From: Diphasiastrum complanatum
Taxonomy: Eukaryota; Streptophyta; Lycopodiopsida; Lycopodiales; Lycopodiaceae
Assembly (NCBI GenBank): GCA_029204225.1
Contig: CM055096.1
Location: 71,640,349 to 71,704,348 of the forward strand
Direction: 5' to 3'
DNA length: 64,000 nt
Below are positions 45,480 to 58,112 of the stretch, one piece after another. The position numbers and the translations under genes were made by a program. The stretch's first letter is position 1. Each line of letters begins with the position of its first letter. The notes below the pieces were generated by a model. The model was not told where the DNA came from, did no database searches, and saw only the letters and a program-made list of their open reading frames with translations.

Positions 45480-46761
45480 ACATTGAATAGCCAATAATAC
45501 TCACAACTTACTGGGTCTAACTTTTTTCTCAGATCAGATGGTATTTGAGCATAGCATAGACATCCAAATATAACACGTAAGTGTTTCAGACTTGGTTTGT
45601 AGCTGTAGTAGGCTTCAAAGGGTGTCTTGGAGTCGATTGACTTAGTGCTGGAATAATTTTGCAGATAGCAGGATGTAGAAATTGCTTCAGCCCAAAAGCT
45701 TTGGGGTAATTGAGCATTAACAGTCATGGATCGTGCAACTTCCAATAGTGTTTGGTCCTTTCGCTCAGCTACGCCATTCTGCTGTGGAGTGTAGCTGGCT
45801 ATGAACTGATGGTGCATGCCACATAATGATAGGTAGTCCACCATTTCATTTGATAAATATTCTCCCCTGAATCAAACCGCAGGGCCTTGATTCTCTGACC
45901 AGTCTGATTCTCAGCATATTGCTTGAATTCTTTGAAGCATTTGAATGCTTCTGACTTGTTCTTTATGAACATGACACTGGTGAATCGGGAGAAGTCATCA
46001 ATAAATGTAATGAAATATAGAGCTTGACCCAAAGAGGGTACGCTCATAGGACCACATAGGTCACTGTGAATCAATGACAGAATGGACTTCGCTCTCCTGG
46101 CTTGTTCTCTTGGAAATTTAGTTCTAGGTTGTTTCCCTAGTAGACAATTTTCATAGACAGTCTGATTACCTGTGGTAACAACATTGATATTCATGTCCTT
46201 GACCATTTTGTTATGATGCATGTACAAGATTGAACGCATGTTTAAACGACCTAGTCTTTGATGCCAAACATGAGCATCTGTACTACTCACAGAAAGTGTA
46301 TAATCGTGACTCAGAATATACAAATTTCCTTCTCCTTGTGCAAAGAGGATCTCATTAGAGTTCTCATCAAGAATAGTACATCAACTAGCAGTAAACAAAG
46401 CTCTATAGTCTTGATCAGTGATCTTGCTAATAGACAATAAGTTCTTTGTTAATATGGGTACGTAAAGTACACCATTTAGTTGTCTAGTGATGTCGTTAGG
46501 GAACTGCAGTCGAATGGAGCCTTGTCCATCAACCTTGTGTGAACTTGAGTCACCGAAGAAAATGTATTTTGAATCTATTGTTGTGAGAGTAGAAAATAGG
46601 TTCTTACATGGCGCCATGTGTTGTGAAGCACCTGAATCAAGATACCATTGATAGGCATCTCTACTGGGTTGATCTTGTACCATCAACGTCTTGTCCTCTT
46701 CTTGTGGAGTTCTGACAGTGTCAGAGCCTCCCTCTTGGTGCTGCTGCATCTTCTTTCTCAC
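45480..46761 (-). pseudogene. Copia E pol (protease and integrase), truncated
   Basis: Protease WYLDSGASQHMAP (near 46640) with intact DSGA; VLYVPILTKNLLSISK; after a stop near 46380, GAG-pre-integrase HQRLGRLNMRSI (a usual His-His pair has Gly-Arg instead of Gly-His in HxxLGH); integrase core HSDLCGPMS, FIDDFSRF, then RFDSGE where the family has SDxGGE, and after a frameshift near 45830 TPQQNGVAERKDQTLLE with the catalytic Glu. Coding ends within the integrase C-terminal region. Confidence 0.82.
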
Positions 46762-47570
46762 TTCATTGTGCCTGAGGATGCGACAATCCTTTATGTCGTG
46801 ATTGGATCTTTTGCAATACCTGCAAAAGAGTCTGGTCTTGAATGATGGTTGATTGTGTTGTTGTTGTTGTTGTTGCGTTGAGACTGGCTACTTTGTCTTC
46901 GTCTTCTTATCCTTCCATCTTCTTGGACTGTTGCTTATTAGAGTACAATGCCATTGACTTGGTACTCATTGTGGATAAGCTTTTTCTCTTGACTTCTTTC
47001 TGCAATAGGCTTGCTGTCAGCTTCTGGAGAGATAGCGCAGGAGTATTGCTCAGAAGCAATACTAGGTTGTCGGAGGAGGATGGAAGACTGGCGAGAAGAG
47101 ACATAGTTGAGTCTTCTTCTGAAATAGGGAAACCTATGGCAACAAGTTGATTCAGCAACTGTTTGAATTCGTTCAGGTGATCGTTGACTGAGGTGCCTTC
47201 ACTCATCTTGAGTGTAAACTTACCTTCTTCCTCAGAAAGAGATGAGTCGATACATCTAAGTCTCATAGATACTTGTTAGGATATCCCACGCTTCTTCGAA
47301 GGTGGTGCTGTTTGATACGTGAGCGATATGAGTGTCTTTCAGATTCAAGGATACAATGGCAAGTGCTTTGCCATCCTTTGCTTCCCATGCTGAAAGCAGT
47401 TCAGGTTCTGCCAGTCTGGCTATAGAACCGTTTATGTATCCCCATAGCTCCTTCTCGATTAAAATCATCCTCATCTTGAACTTCCACATGTGGAAGTCAT
47501 CTCCGTTGAATTTGTTGATCAAGCGGATCTCTGAGGTTGAACCTTCCATTAGAACAGAGATTGAACACAA
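46762..47570 (-). pseudogene. Copia E gag, one frameshift
   Basis: N-terminal frame 47256-47570: NKFNGDDFHMWKFKMRMILI and FEEAWDILTSIYET. After a frame change it continues as VNDHLNEFKQLLNQLVAIGF and LASLPSSSDNLVLLLSNTPA (to 46907). An Asn-rich run comes from a TTG repeat (46855-46875), then the zinc knuckle CRYCKRSNHDIKDC (near 46790), CX2CX4HX4C intact. Confidence 0.82.
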
Positions 47571-47650
47571 ACAAAATAACTAGCTCTATAAAATAAGAAC
47601 GTATTAAGTGCTATTATAAATCCTAGACTCTAGTAATCCAATAAATCAGT

Positions 47651-47662
47651 GCTCTGATACTA
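47651..47662 (-). promoter_or_regulatory. Primer-binding site variant, copia E
   Basis: TGTAGTATCAGAGC on the minus strand, with AGTATCAGAGC in place of GGTATCAGAGC; positioned just inside the LTR end CCAACA. Confidence 0.65.
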
Positions 47663-47666
47663 CATT

Positions 47667-48708
47667 TGTTGGTGGTAGTTTGTGTTGTGACAGACGGTGA
47701 TGCCAACATGAATGAAAGACGATTAATGAAAGCATAGTGATGATTGTGCTTAACATGATCGTGGATTACTTAGAGAATGGAGATGCGAGTTGTTCTTTAG
47801 TGTTGAATCAGATTATCAGAGTAGGAGTCTTAGACTGCCGTGAAAGAGAAATTGCAAAAACAATTAGGTGTCTTAGATAGCCATGCAATCTCTCATTCTG
47901 ATAACCTAAAATGAAGAGAATGTAAAATTAATTTAGGTGTCGGAGACAGCCATACATTTAATTGATAATGGTGTTTGTGTAAGAGGAGTGAGAGATAGCT
48001 TCATTCAACAAGAACACAACGATGTAGAACAATAGCGAATCTGTATATAAAGGTTGTAGTAACAACGATCAGACCACAATACAATTGCGTTGATAGACGC
48101 GTGATCCTACTTACAAATTCAAGACAATTACTAAAGTTCGGAATATATATTTCTCTCTCTATGATCACTAACTCTGAGGAGTTAGCTACTGAAGACCTGT
48201 TCTGGTCGTTTAATCTCTGTCATGTACTATTGTATCTATCTGTTACATCTCTTCTTCAATCGCTCATTTACATGTATATATAGCAACTGAAAGATCTTGC
48301 ACTATTTTACTTTACATTTACAAGATTACATAACAGCTCATTAACTGACTGATAGGAACAATCGTTATTGGAGCGTGAAGACGTAGACAGTATGTACTTG
48401 AAATCCTGTGTATTATTGTAGAGTGTCGCCTGTGTAGAATCGAGTGTAAAACTACAATGCTGGGATTTTTCTTCATAAGTGTCGTCTGTCAGAAACAGCA
48501 TGTAAAAATGCAGTGTTGCTTTTTGCCCTAATTGTCGCCTGTCAAAAACTGCATGTAAAAATGCAGTGTTGCTTTTTTCCCAAGTGTCGCCTGTCAAAAA
48601 TTTGAGGAAAAATGCAGTGTCGCATTTTTCGCATTTTTTGCAAAAAGTGACGCTTTTCTGGAAGTGCCTAAATGGCCCAAAAACAACTTACATTAGTGTC
48701 GCTTAACA
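47667..48708 (-). repeat. Copia E 5' LTR
   Basis: About 1042 bp with TATA box TATATATA on the minus strand (48282-48275). Upstream of it (48420-48640) are three to four degenerate 55-bp repeats around TGTCGCCTGTCAAAAACTGC and TAAAAATGCAGTGTTGC. The outer end at 48708 is inferred from TTAACA. Confidence 0.7.
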
Positions 48709-50639
48709 CTTGGTTGTTCAAGAAGATAAAATTTGGCGACAGTGTCAGGTGTCGGGTTTTTTGCCTGTTGAAAAACCTAGTAAATATGCAGACTATAGCG
48801 ACTATTAGTTCAAATATGCAGAGTATTGAAAAACCATTTTCTGCACCATGTGACAGGTTTAAAGCATCCAACTGATGGAATGTAACAAGTATTATGTCTT
48901 TAAGTCTCATTGCTCAACCTATCGGCTGTCTCACCAAACTAGACCTCCCCATTTCATTGCATGTTAGGGTTTTAGATCTACCACCATTGGATATTCTAGA
49001 TAGTACTAGATCTTGCCAGATGTACTTAGTAAATGACTTAAAAGTATCCACGTGTGAGTCTTGATGCATGGTAGACACAAGAGTTGTCATGTCATCAGAC
49101 ACTTGACGAGCAACATGTTTTGCCAAATGCGAAAGATGATATATACTTGTCCCCCTCTCATAATTTAAAACTTTGGCTTCAAAGGATTATGTTAGGGACA
49201 TGAGATTATATTGGGGTTGCACACTTACAAGTCCAAATGGGCACATTTCAATATGTTATTTGTTACTATGGATCACAAGGGCTCATACTACATTTCACAG
49301 GCCCCTACCCCTTCGTGAGGTACTCACCTTGGGCTTGCTTGTGAATGTCTAAAAGAATATTTAATGTTGGTGGCCCTAAAAATTGATGACGTGGATTTTT
49401 ATTACGGTTGTAGTTGAGGCTTTCGGATAATCCTTCAAAGCTTTCTTTTAAGTAGAAAGGTGAGAATCTAATTTTTCTTCGTGTTTTAAACATATTTTTG
49501 CTTCTGACTTGAACATTCAAACATTGAGGCATGTAGGGGTATTATTGCATGACTTGGTCATATGTTGAGAGCGTTTCAAGTCACACTATTGGATTGTGTT
49601 TTCAAGTTAAATGGCATTCTTGCTTAAATCTTGAAAATTGAGTTTTTCTTCTTGCTTCGTTTTCATGTACTGAGAGTGCCACAAGTGCCATTGACTAGGC
49701 TGCATTTTCAAAGTGATGAGGATGTTTGAATTGCGTTTTAATTTTCTAGGAACAATTATTGAGTTGATTTTCAAACAGCAAATAGTAGAAATCAAGTCAA
49801 TAAAAGTGAAAATTGAAAATATGAATAACCACATTCTTGTGACTAGGTCAAATCTTGCAAAAGTAAGACACGATACTCATACTACAAGTCAACATTTTCT
49901 CTCACTCTAGCATATGCCATGATAGCTCATAAATTCCAAGAGATGACAATAAATAATACAACAATCTTAAATACAAAAAACAAACTTTTGCCTTGCATTA
50001 ACCTATGTCATGCTCTCAAGAGTAACGGTTTTTTTTTTTCTATGCACAAGATAAATCTCAAAGTAATGATAATGGTCGAACAATTAAAAAATAACATTGT
50101 TTAGCCTTTTGATAGCCATTTTATAAGAATCAATACCTAAAACTTAGTGAAACAAATGCATACAATTACTTTATTGCAAGTTTTCATATTTATCTATTTC
50201 AAAAATTTCAAATCAATATTCTTGAAATAATACATACGAACTCAACAACAATTCAATATTTTGAATCACATGTAAACAAATCCTACTACACGATAAGAAA
50301 TTTTTATTTTGGATACAACATTCCAATCAATAATTGGAATGAAATGACTAGATGTGCACAATTTAATGCAATCGTTGTTGATCTTGATAAAGACTTTGGT
50401 CACCTAGATCAAAGTGAAAACAAATTGACAAATCACGAATTTTCTATATGGATTTATTTGCTATATGTGGTTCAAATGGTTATAACATATTAAAAAACAA
50501 CCCAAGCAATTCCAAAAAAGTACTTGAAAAGGCATCATCACATATAAATATAATAAGAAAGTTGAATGTCAACTAGGTTAAACTATCTTTTCAGTGATAA
50601 AATACCACATCGTTCTTGTTTTTTCTATTCTTTGAGAAG
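48709..50639. other. Unassigned DNA
   Basis: No recognisable coding sequence. A minus-strand 70-codon frame (48914-49126) has no family. The 49900-50600 stretch is strongly AT-rich. Confidence 0.4.
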
Positions 50640-51729
50640 TTGGCGCAGTCCTCAATATGGTGGAGGGAGGTCATGCCTCATTATTGATCTCTTAAGTAAA
50701 AGGGTGACCATATCTTAAGTAAAAGGGTGACCATAATGTTTTGCTTTGTGATGACAATGATTTTGACATTAGCTTCCATTCAAATTTAGCTCCATTCTAG
50801 AGGAACAACTTAAAGCGTAGCAACATGAGCTATCCAACATCACGAGCATGCAGCAGAATGCCAGCCAATTTCCAACCACCACCTCTTGTGCTGCTGCCTA
50901 CAATGGCGTTGTGGCATGCACATCGACGTCCACATCAACTAGCCTTGGGGTCCAGATGATGTAGCCTTGTCATGCGTTTATTGAGAGTGGGCCCTGCATA
51001 CCCAATCCCGATCAGCAATGCAGAATTACGCTGATTGAGCCTTGGGCTATTCAATGTTCTCTGAAGGCGCTATTCTCAAAGCTCAGCCTTTCGTCGCTAC
51101 TATTATGCAAGGAGCAACATTCCACGATGTATTGGGGGTGAGCTGTCTTGGGAAAAGAACCAAAAGGGAGGACACAAAAGAGACAAGCGCTCCATAATAC
51201 ATATAGTTGTCAAGAACCGCGCTTGCACCGAGTTTTCTCTGTTTTGCTAGCGTGCAAAATAGTTTGGCAATCAAAATATCATGAGGCCGTTAGAACTCGT
51301 CTTTTCTCTAGCAAAAACAAGACAGCAGAAAGCCAGGGTGAATCCAGCCTTTATAGAATTTGACTTCTCGGGATATATGGAGGTTGTGCGGCCTTTTGCG
51401 ATTAGAGTTTTGGAGCTAAAAGAGTGATTCCTCGGAGTGTCTGCTGTACGGAATGAAAGTGGAATCTGCCAGATCGCAATGGGTTAGACAAGAATGTACC
51501 AATGGCTCTTAAAAATGAGCAGCTGTGCTAGATGAAGAAGTACATATCAATTGGATCGTTGAATCTCTTCATTCGCAGCATTCCCACGGTTAATAATTCC
51601 AAGTGGACCAGCAACAGATTAGTTAAACATTGTTTCTGGACCAAATATGCACCGGTGTAGCTCAAAAACTTCTTGCACAAACGATACAAAAAGAGCCATA
51701 GGAGAAGTTGGGAAATAAATCAGACGATG
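50640..51729. other. Unassigned, less AT-rich flank of the carrier fragment
   Basis: GC content rises here and several short plus-strand frames (50870-50990, 50985-51130, 51148-51363) could be eroded exons, but none matches a family I can name. It may be the upstream part of the carrier-like sequence at 51.7 kb. Confidence 0.35.
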
Positions 51730-52119
51730 TTCTGTTTTTGAAAGAGCAGGCATTGCATCGGCAGCGGAGGATTCGAAAGAGCCGTAACTTATACATATTT
51801 TTGATCCACGAGACGCTGGGAAGACGAAGCTTCAAACTCGCGGTTCCTCAAACCTATATTCAAGTTATTTTGACGTAATCCTGAAGGTTTCAAGAATCGA
51901 AGCAATTGTGGGTCTCTACAAAGGCATAGATGCTGCTTTGGTGAGTATAGCAACTTTTACAGCCATTTACTTAGGAATTTTCACTTAGTTCTAAAATTGT
52001 TGCAGATCCAGATTCTTCCTCTTGCAGATGCTATGGCAAACTATTTAGAACCGGGCAGAATGGCCTGTGCCCGGCCATTGCGTAAGGATACTTTGACTTT
52101 TTTCACATGTAATTTATGA
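51730..52119 (+). pseudogene. Mitoferrin-like mitochondrial carrier (SLC25) fragment
   Basis: In one frame: FERAGIASAAEDSKEP, a stop at 51785, IFDPRDAGKTKLQTRGSS, then YFDVILKVSRIEAIVGLYKG and IDAAL ending at 51940. This matches in order and spacing the first repeat of plant mitoferrin-like carriers (Arg-Ala, 25-residue helix, PLDAIKTKLQT, LYS..FD, GLY.G). The carrier signature PxDxxK is kept as PRDAGK. The segment ends at a consensus donor (GTGAGT, 51941); an acceptor TTGCAG at 52000-52005 opens a frame IQILPLADAMANYLEPGRM to a stop at 52117. Only one of six helix-pair parts remains and there is an internal stop, so it is a pseudogene or captured fragment. Family members move iron across organelle membranes. 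Confidence 0.55.
51941..52005 (+). other. Candidate 65-bp intron in the carrier fragment
   Basis: GTGAGTATAG...TTGTTGCAG, with canonical ends and a T-rich stretch before AG. Its presence implies a genomic copy rather than a processed retrocopy. The second-exon similarity to the family is weaker than that of the first. Confidence 0.4.
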
Positions 52120-53384
52120 AGCATAATCAGCACTTTGACTTTTTTTGACCAGTCGACTGCCATGTGATAGACTGACGCCTGACGCACAGGTGAGAAAGTG
52201 CACCAATTTTTTTTTAAGAAAACAAATGACTATTCTGCTTTTTAATCTGTTCAAAAAATGGACAGTATAGTTATCAAGTATCCATTATTGGATTATTGTA
52301 GTAAACCGGCCTTTTGTAAAGATATGTGAAGGGTTGTTGTAAACATATATGAGGGGTGGTTGCAATGGAAGGGGGTAAGTGCATTTTAAAAAATGGATTT
52401 ACGGGCCACGCTCACCCTCACATTAAAAGTACCATCATTTTTTTAAGTGAGGCCATTATCATTTTCAATTATCCCATGTTGCTATCCAGTATTGCCACGT
52501 AGGATGCCACCTAGGGGTAGGTGGCTTCAAATGAAAGGGGGTCAGAGTGGAGAGGGTTATAAGTACTCTGTGACGATTGTTGAAGTCCACTTAAAGTGGC
52601 CTTTACCCTTACGTAATATTGCCTTTAACATTTTAACAAAGAAAACGGATGTGCCTTAGGAGGCACAATTCATGTGCTGGTTTTCCATTTTCACATGCAC
52701 CTTTTGGTTTTGGAGGGTGCATGGAAATTTTTTTTACAAATTTTAAACACACCTTCCACCTGGAAGGTGCATGTCAAAAAAATTTACACAAAATAATGTC
52801 AACGCAAAAATATGGTAGAGAAGGGTCCCTTCTTCTGGCCCTTCTGCCTAAGTGCGGTGAGGACCTTCCACCCCATAAGCGGTTTTCAGATAGAAGGGGG
52901 TGTTGCTGATTCGTGGAGGCCACTGTAAGTGGTCTCCACCCTTTCACACAATGTGGAACCTACCCTAGGTGACATCCTATGTGGTAGTAATAGATGCTAA
53001 CATGGGGCATGTGAAAATGACATAGGTCTCCATATGTATTCACTCCATTACTTGAAAGGCACTAACTCACCTTCCATTTGAAACCATCTTTAGTTACAAA
53101 TGATCAAAAGAATATAAATTGCTAATGAACGTGGATATAGTTCGTGAGTTTAATAAGGTAGGATCAACTACCTGACCTAATATAAGGACCAACATCTTGT
53201 TTATAAAGTTTATATTGTTAAAGACGAATGTTATAAAGTCTTTAATTACTTGGTTGATTGTAGAATTTGGAACTCATAATCTGATTAAGAATCGTTTTGG
53301 AAGAATATTCTTGGAATCCAGTGATTTTCCTTGTGAAAAAGATTTCAGAATGGTTCGTATATTTCTTGAGTTGTATGTTGTGCA
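52120..53384. other. Unassigned DNA with small hairpins
   Basis: Contains CATGCACC/GGTGCATG (52694-52723) and CACCTTCCA-CC-TGGAAGGTG (52750-52769), suggesting a small foldback or MITE-like remnant. No protein-coding sequence. The last 300 bp is the AT-rich left flank of copia G. Confidence 0.4.
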
Positions 53385-53389
53385 TATAC

Positions 53390-53641
53390 AGTTAAGAAAA
53401 CAGTTTAAACACCCGACTGGATCAATCACCACAGCACAACGTCAAGTGCAACAAGACGAGACAACAGAATTGCTCTCCACAAACTGTATATTCAACTTAT
53501 TAGTAAGTACAAAGATAAAGTTGCTTAAAAGCACTCAAAGGGCTCGTAAAAGAAAGACGGCCCGATAATTCTAGAACTGAGCACACGTGGTGCCGTTGAA
53601 ATAAGAAAGCACCGTATAAGTCGATCATTGCTATTTTAACT
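53390..53641 (-). repeat. Copia G 3' LTR
   Basis: Left-hand LTR, followed inwards by the polypurine tract GATCATTGAGGGAGAG (minus strand, 53655-53640). Left boundary fixed by the TATAC duplication. Confidence 0.9.
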
Positions 53642-53732
53642 CTCTCCCTCAATGATCAACGTCTCTCTTTATTTTAGAGTTTATTCTATTCATGGAACAT
53701 ACCTCCATGATAGTATTACAAGTAAAAGCTTT

Positions 53733-55152
53733 TTACATAACCAGAAGTTTGGCTCTAAAAGTCTCAAACTTTTCTTTACTTAAATCTTTCGTAAATATAT
53801 CAGCAACTTGTAACAACGTAGAACAATGTACAATACTTATATCTTCAGATTGTAGCTTCTCACGCACAAAGTGATATTTTACCTCAATATGTTTTGTCCT
53901 TGCGTGAAAGACAGGATTCCTAGCCAATTGTATTCCACTTTGACTGTCACAGAAAATAACAGTAGGATTTACCTGCTTTATTTCAATCTCACATAACAAC
54001 TTACGTAGCCAAACAGCTTCCTGAGTAGCAGAACTTAACGCTTTATATTTTGCTTCTATAGAAGAAAGAAAAATAGTATCTTGCTTCTTGCTAGACCATG
54101 AAAAACAACCGCTACCAAAATTGAAGGCATAACCTGTTGTTGACTTTCTATCATCTATACTTCCTGCCCAATCAGCATCAACATAACCTTGCAACTTAGG
54201 TAAAACACTTTGTCTTTTGTAGATTAGGCCAAGGTTAGGTGTACCTTTCACATACCTCAAAATCCTTTTTGCAGCTTTCCAATGGTCCATAATGGGTGAT
54301 GACATGAATTGGCTAATCAAACTTACAGCATAGCAGATATCAGGACGTGTAGTCGTAAGATATACAAACTAGCTGACGAAATAGAGTAGCGTCAACATGT
54401 GCACTATCATCAATATGAGATAATTTCTTACCAGCTTCGCAAGGGGTGATGGAAGGTTTGCACTCTGTCATGTGAAATCTCTCCAATATCTCACCCACAT
54501 ACTTGTTTTGACATAACCTGATATCGCTGCCAGTTTGCTATACTTCGACACCCAAGCAGTAGTGCATAAAATCTAAATCTGTCATCTCAAACTGCTTGCA
54601 TAAGTTGGCTTTGATAGAACGAGTGAGGTTCTCATCATTGCCCGTGATAATGATATCATCAACGTAAAGTACAATCAAGGCAATACTATCTTCGTTTATA
54701 AGAACATAAAGATTTGGATCTGAATTTGTTCTTACAAACCCATGAGAAAGAAGGTAATTGTCAATGCGTCCATACCATGCGCGTGGCGCTTGCTTAAGGC
54801 CATAAAGTGCTTTGTGTAGCTTACATACCTTCTGTTCCTGTCCTTTTGCCATAAAGCCCTGCGATTGGACCATGTAAACTTCTTCCTCTAAGTCACCATT
54901 CAAAAATGCGAACTTCACATCCATTTGATGGATCTTCTACCCAAAATGAGATGCTAGGGCAATGATAAGGCATAGCGTAGTCCACTTAGCCACTGGAGCA
55001 AATGTCTCTTCATAGTCAATTCCTTTATTTTGCTCATAACCCTTCACTACTAGGCGTGCCTTATGCTTTGCTATCGTGCCATCTGCATGAAACTTTGTTC
55101 TAAACACCCATTTGTTGTCAATGGGTTTCTTTCCAAGTGGTAGATCAACCAA
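53733..55152 (-). pseudogene. Copia G RT and RNase H
   Basis: RT: DLPLGKKPIDNKWVFRTK, TFAPVAKWTTLCLIIALA, a stop near 54925, MDVKFAFLNGDLEEEVYM, YGLKQAPRAWYGRID and VLYVDDIIITGND with the YVDD box intact. After a broken stretch (54320-54540) RNase H is open: HWKAAKRILRYVKGT, DADWAGSIDDRKSTTGY, SWSSKKQDTIFLSSIEAKY, CDSQSGIQLARNPVFHARTK, VADIFTKDLSKEKFE. The catalytic residues appear kept. Confidence 0.88.
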
Positions 55153-56862
55153 CTCCCATGTATCATGCCTGTGGATGGATTCCGTCTCGTTCCAGTTGGT
55201 TCTCTACCAAAGTCTTGAACTCCTTGAAGTGAGCAAAAGCGTCAGATTTCTTCTTCAAGAAATAAATCCATGTCCTCCTAGAGTAATCATCTATGAAAGT
55301 CATAAAATAATATGCTTTCCCCAACGACATGGTCTTCATTGGGCCGCATAGGTCGCTGTGAATAAGTTCCAACGGTTTCTTAGCTCTTGCAGCTCCACCT
55401 TTCTTGAATGTCTCTCCGTGATGCTTTCCCATGACGCATCCTTCACATATTGCATGATGATCATCCTGCAATGCCGGTAACCCTATTACCATCTTCAGCT
55501 TCGCCATCAATCTCAAGCTCCCATAGTTCAAATGACCAAGTCTTCTGTGCCACAACTCAGATTGAGATGTTGTTAAGATAGCCAAACCATATTCTCCTGG
55601 TTTTGCAGGATCCAATTTATAAAGGCCACTCTATAACCTTTCGCCACCACTTTATGATTGTGGTTCATATCCCTCATAAGGCATCCATCCTTGACAAATT
55701 CAACCTTAAGATGTTGATTAGCCATTACTCCAACAAAAAGCAAACTCCTTTCGAGTCTAGGAACATAAAGCACATTAGAGATGTTCTTGATTTTACCATC
55801 AGGAAACTGCACAGGTAAATTGCCCACACTCTGTATTTGGCATTCCTCCCCATTGGCTTGAGTGACCTTATCCCCATCATGGATTGGTGAGAATTTCTTA
55901 AACCAATCACGTTTCCCGGTCATATGCCTTGTGGCGCCTGGATCTATGAACCATCTGGCACCATCATCAACCTGGGATGCCAATGCCGATAAGAAGACAC
56001 TTGTCTCATCATCTTCTCCATCACCTTCGGCAATGTTGCCTTGTTGAGTCACTTTTTCCGCCTTTATGTCCGCTTTCTTCTTGTAACACTCGCGTGCCCA
56101 ATGACCCGGTTTGTGGCAATAGTAACATTTGCCTTTCTTCTTCTTTTTCGCCTTTGATGACGACTCTCCCTCGTCATCATCATCCTTGGATTTCTTGGGA
56201 ATCCTTTTCCATCCTTTCTGCTTGCCTTTAGCAAGCAAGGCTTGATCCTCGTGTGGGGTTTGCCTTGACTTCACCACTTCGCGATGCTGCTCTTCCTGCA
56301 ACATGATTCCGTGGAAGTCTTCAAAAGTAGGCAATCTCTCCCTCGAAGCAATGCCGCTCACAAACATCTGTAGCCCTTCCGAGACACCGCTCATTGTGGT
56401 ATGTACCAATTCAACGTCCCTAATTGGTTCTCCAATTGCCACAAGTTGATTTCTCAGCTCCTTTATCCTGGTGAAGAAAGATCCCACTGATTCACTTTCT
56501 TCCATCCTTATTGCATTCAATCTCGACTTCAAGAACATGGCCCGAGCTGGATTGCAAGTTTGAAATTGCATTCTAAGAGCTTCCCAAGCTCCCCTAGCCG
56601 TCGTGGCATCACTTATATGAGTGATCACATGGTCTTTCACTGAAAGATTGATTAAGGACAATGCCCTCTGTGCCTTTTTATCAAAGGCCCTCATGTCACC
56701 TGGAGTGGTATTTGGCTGGACTTCAATACTTGCCGCAATCTCCCATAACTCTTTCTCCATCAAAATGCTCTTCATTTTGAATTTCCAGATGTTGTAGTTA
56801 GAAGCCCCATCAAGTTTGCTTGCATCGCCCAAAATTGCCTCATTGATGTTTGCCATTTCCAA
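55153..56862 (-). pseudogene. Copia G gag, protease and integrase start
   Basis: A 429-codon frame from the ATG at 56862: gag (SNYNIWKFKMKSILMEKELW; GAWEALRMQFQ; LRNQLVAIGEP), a Lys-rich stretch, zinc knuckle CYYCHKPGHWAREC, then protease WFIDPGATRHM, where the family's DSGAT has Pro at the Ser position beside the catalytic Asp. A frameshift near 55610 leads to HRRLGHLNYGSL, CEGCVMGKHHGE and HSDLCGPMKTMS, FIDDYSRRTWIYF. Integrase then stops at VENQLERDG and joins directly to the RT N-terminus: the rest of the integrase (two catalytic acids and the C-terminal domain) is deleted. Confidence 0.9.
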
Positions 56863-58100
56863 ACTGCTTGAAACTCCACATGTAGGCTATAAAGTGTATG
56901 CCGAAGCCAACCGTGATGTCAGAAATAAAAAATAATGACCTGCAATTTTTGGTTTACCAGGCCACCCGCCGCTCTTTCACCAAATTGAAAGCCAAACTGG
57001 CGTCGCTTTCTGAAATGCTTCTCGTCACCAACTCCCGGCTACCTGCTTAGTGGAATGGTGAAATCACTTCTGGCGCGCTCCGAACACTTTATCCACGACA
57101 ATCACTCTGTTTTGGTGTACCGTACTTGCAGGTATAGTCAGGGTGCCCTTCGTTTGGAGGCTATCGCCTTTCGTTTGGCCAAAATAGGCTAAAGGAGGGT
57201 GAAATAAGGGCAATTTGGGTTTTTGAACTATTTCTTCAGTTTGAAGAAACTTCACCTTTCACAAAACTTGGGACCCAACAATTTTTTCAGTTTGAAAATT
57301 TTTAATGAATTGAAGGCCTATTTTGCCTTTCAATTCTTCAGACCCTTTCAAAGCCCATCTAAGGGTGATCCTTCATCCTGTGGCCCACGTTTCTCCCTTA
57401 GAACTTCATCTTGGCCATTGATCTAACTGAGCTCATCTGATTGTTCAAAACGACATCTGGGCGTTAAGGCCCACTCCTCCATGTGCTAGACATCTTCAGC
57501 CGCTACAGATTAAACTGGCTGGCCGCGCGTGAGTTCTGCGCCTCCCTCCTCCTCTCTCAACGATGGCAGCTCCAAGCCTTTATATCCAAACTATGGAAAT
57601 TTGTGAGTGCTTCACTCTTGCACACTGGCTGATCCACGGCTGCCCACGACCTCTGCACACAACCACAACAGTAGCAAGGCGCCCACTTCTGGCTCTTCAC
57701 AGCTTCAAAAACATATTTGTATTGAGAGAAATGCTTTTTCCCTTCTTGAAATCCTAGGTGTCAAAGAAGAAGATATTTTTGGGCTTTATTTGATCTTCTT
57801 GAGAATTTAACTGAGCAGCTACCTATCCCTCTGAGGTCGCCCTACAACAAGCAATATTCTGCTCCAACCCGCTCTTCAAACGGTGTTCGATTGGATTCAA
57901 ACCAATCACCAACGCCAAGCAACCCTCCAGAAGAATTTTCAGCTTCAATCTTTGCTTGCCCTCTGATTCAGCCGACAATCTCCTGCCTCTGAATCTTCTT
58001 ACAATTTTGAGCTATTCCACGAATCTCCAGAGACTCGGTTTTGTGCTTCCTAGCCAACAAACCGTTGTGAATTTGCAGCTCTCTGTTCTTGTCCGATGAT
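56863..58100 (-). other. Copia G leader
   Basis: About 1.2 kb between primer site and gag, long for a copia element with 250-bp LTRs. Higher GC than the surroundings; no gene is recognisable, so a captured fragment is possible but unproven. Confidence 0.55.
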
Positions 58101-58112
58101 TCTCTGATACCA
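58101..58112 (-). promoter_or_regulatory. Primer-binding site, tRNA-iMet, copia G
   Basis: TGGTATCAGAGA on the minus strand, directly beside the LTR. Confidence 0.85.

Larger units (their letters stand above)
45480..48708 (-). mobile_element. Copia element E, minus strand, 3' truncated
   Basis: From the right: 5' LTR (48708-47667), primer site variant (47662-47651), gag, protease and integrase; truncated after the integrase core at 45480, so RT, RNase H and the 3' LTR are missing. The LTR reads TGTTAAGCGAC to CCAACA on the minus strand. Confidence 0.82.

Noticed and set aside
53197-53568. 123-codon plus-strand frame
   Set aside because: It runs from host DNA across the target duplication into the copia G LTR, so it arose by chance at insertion.
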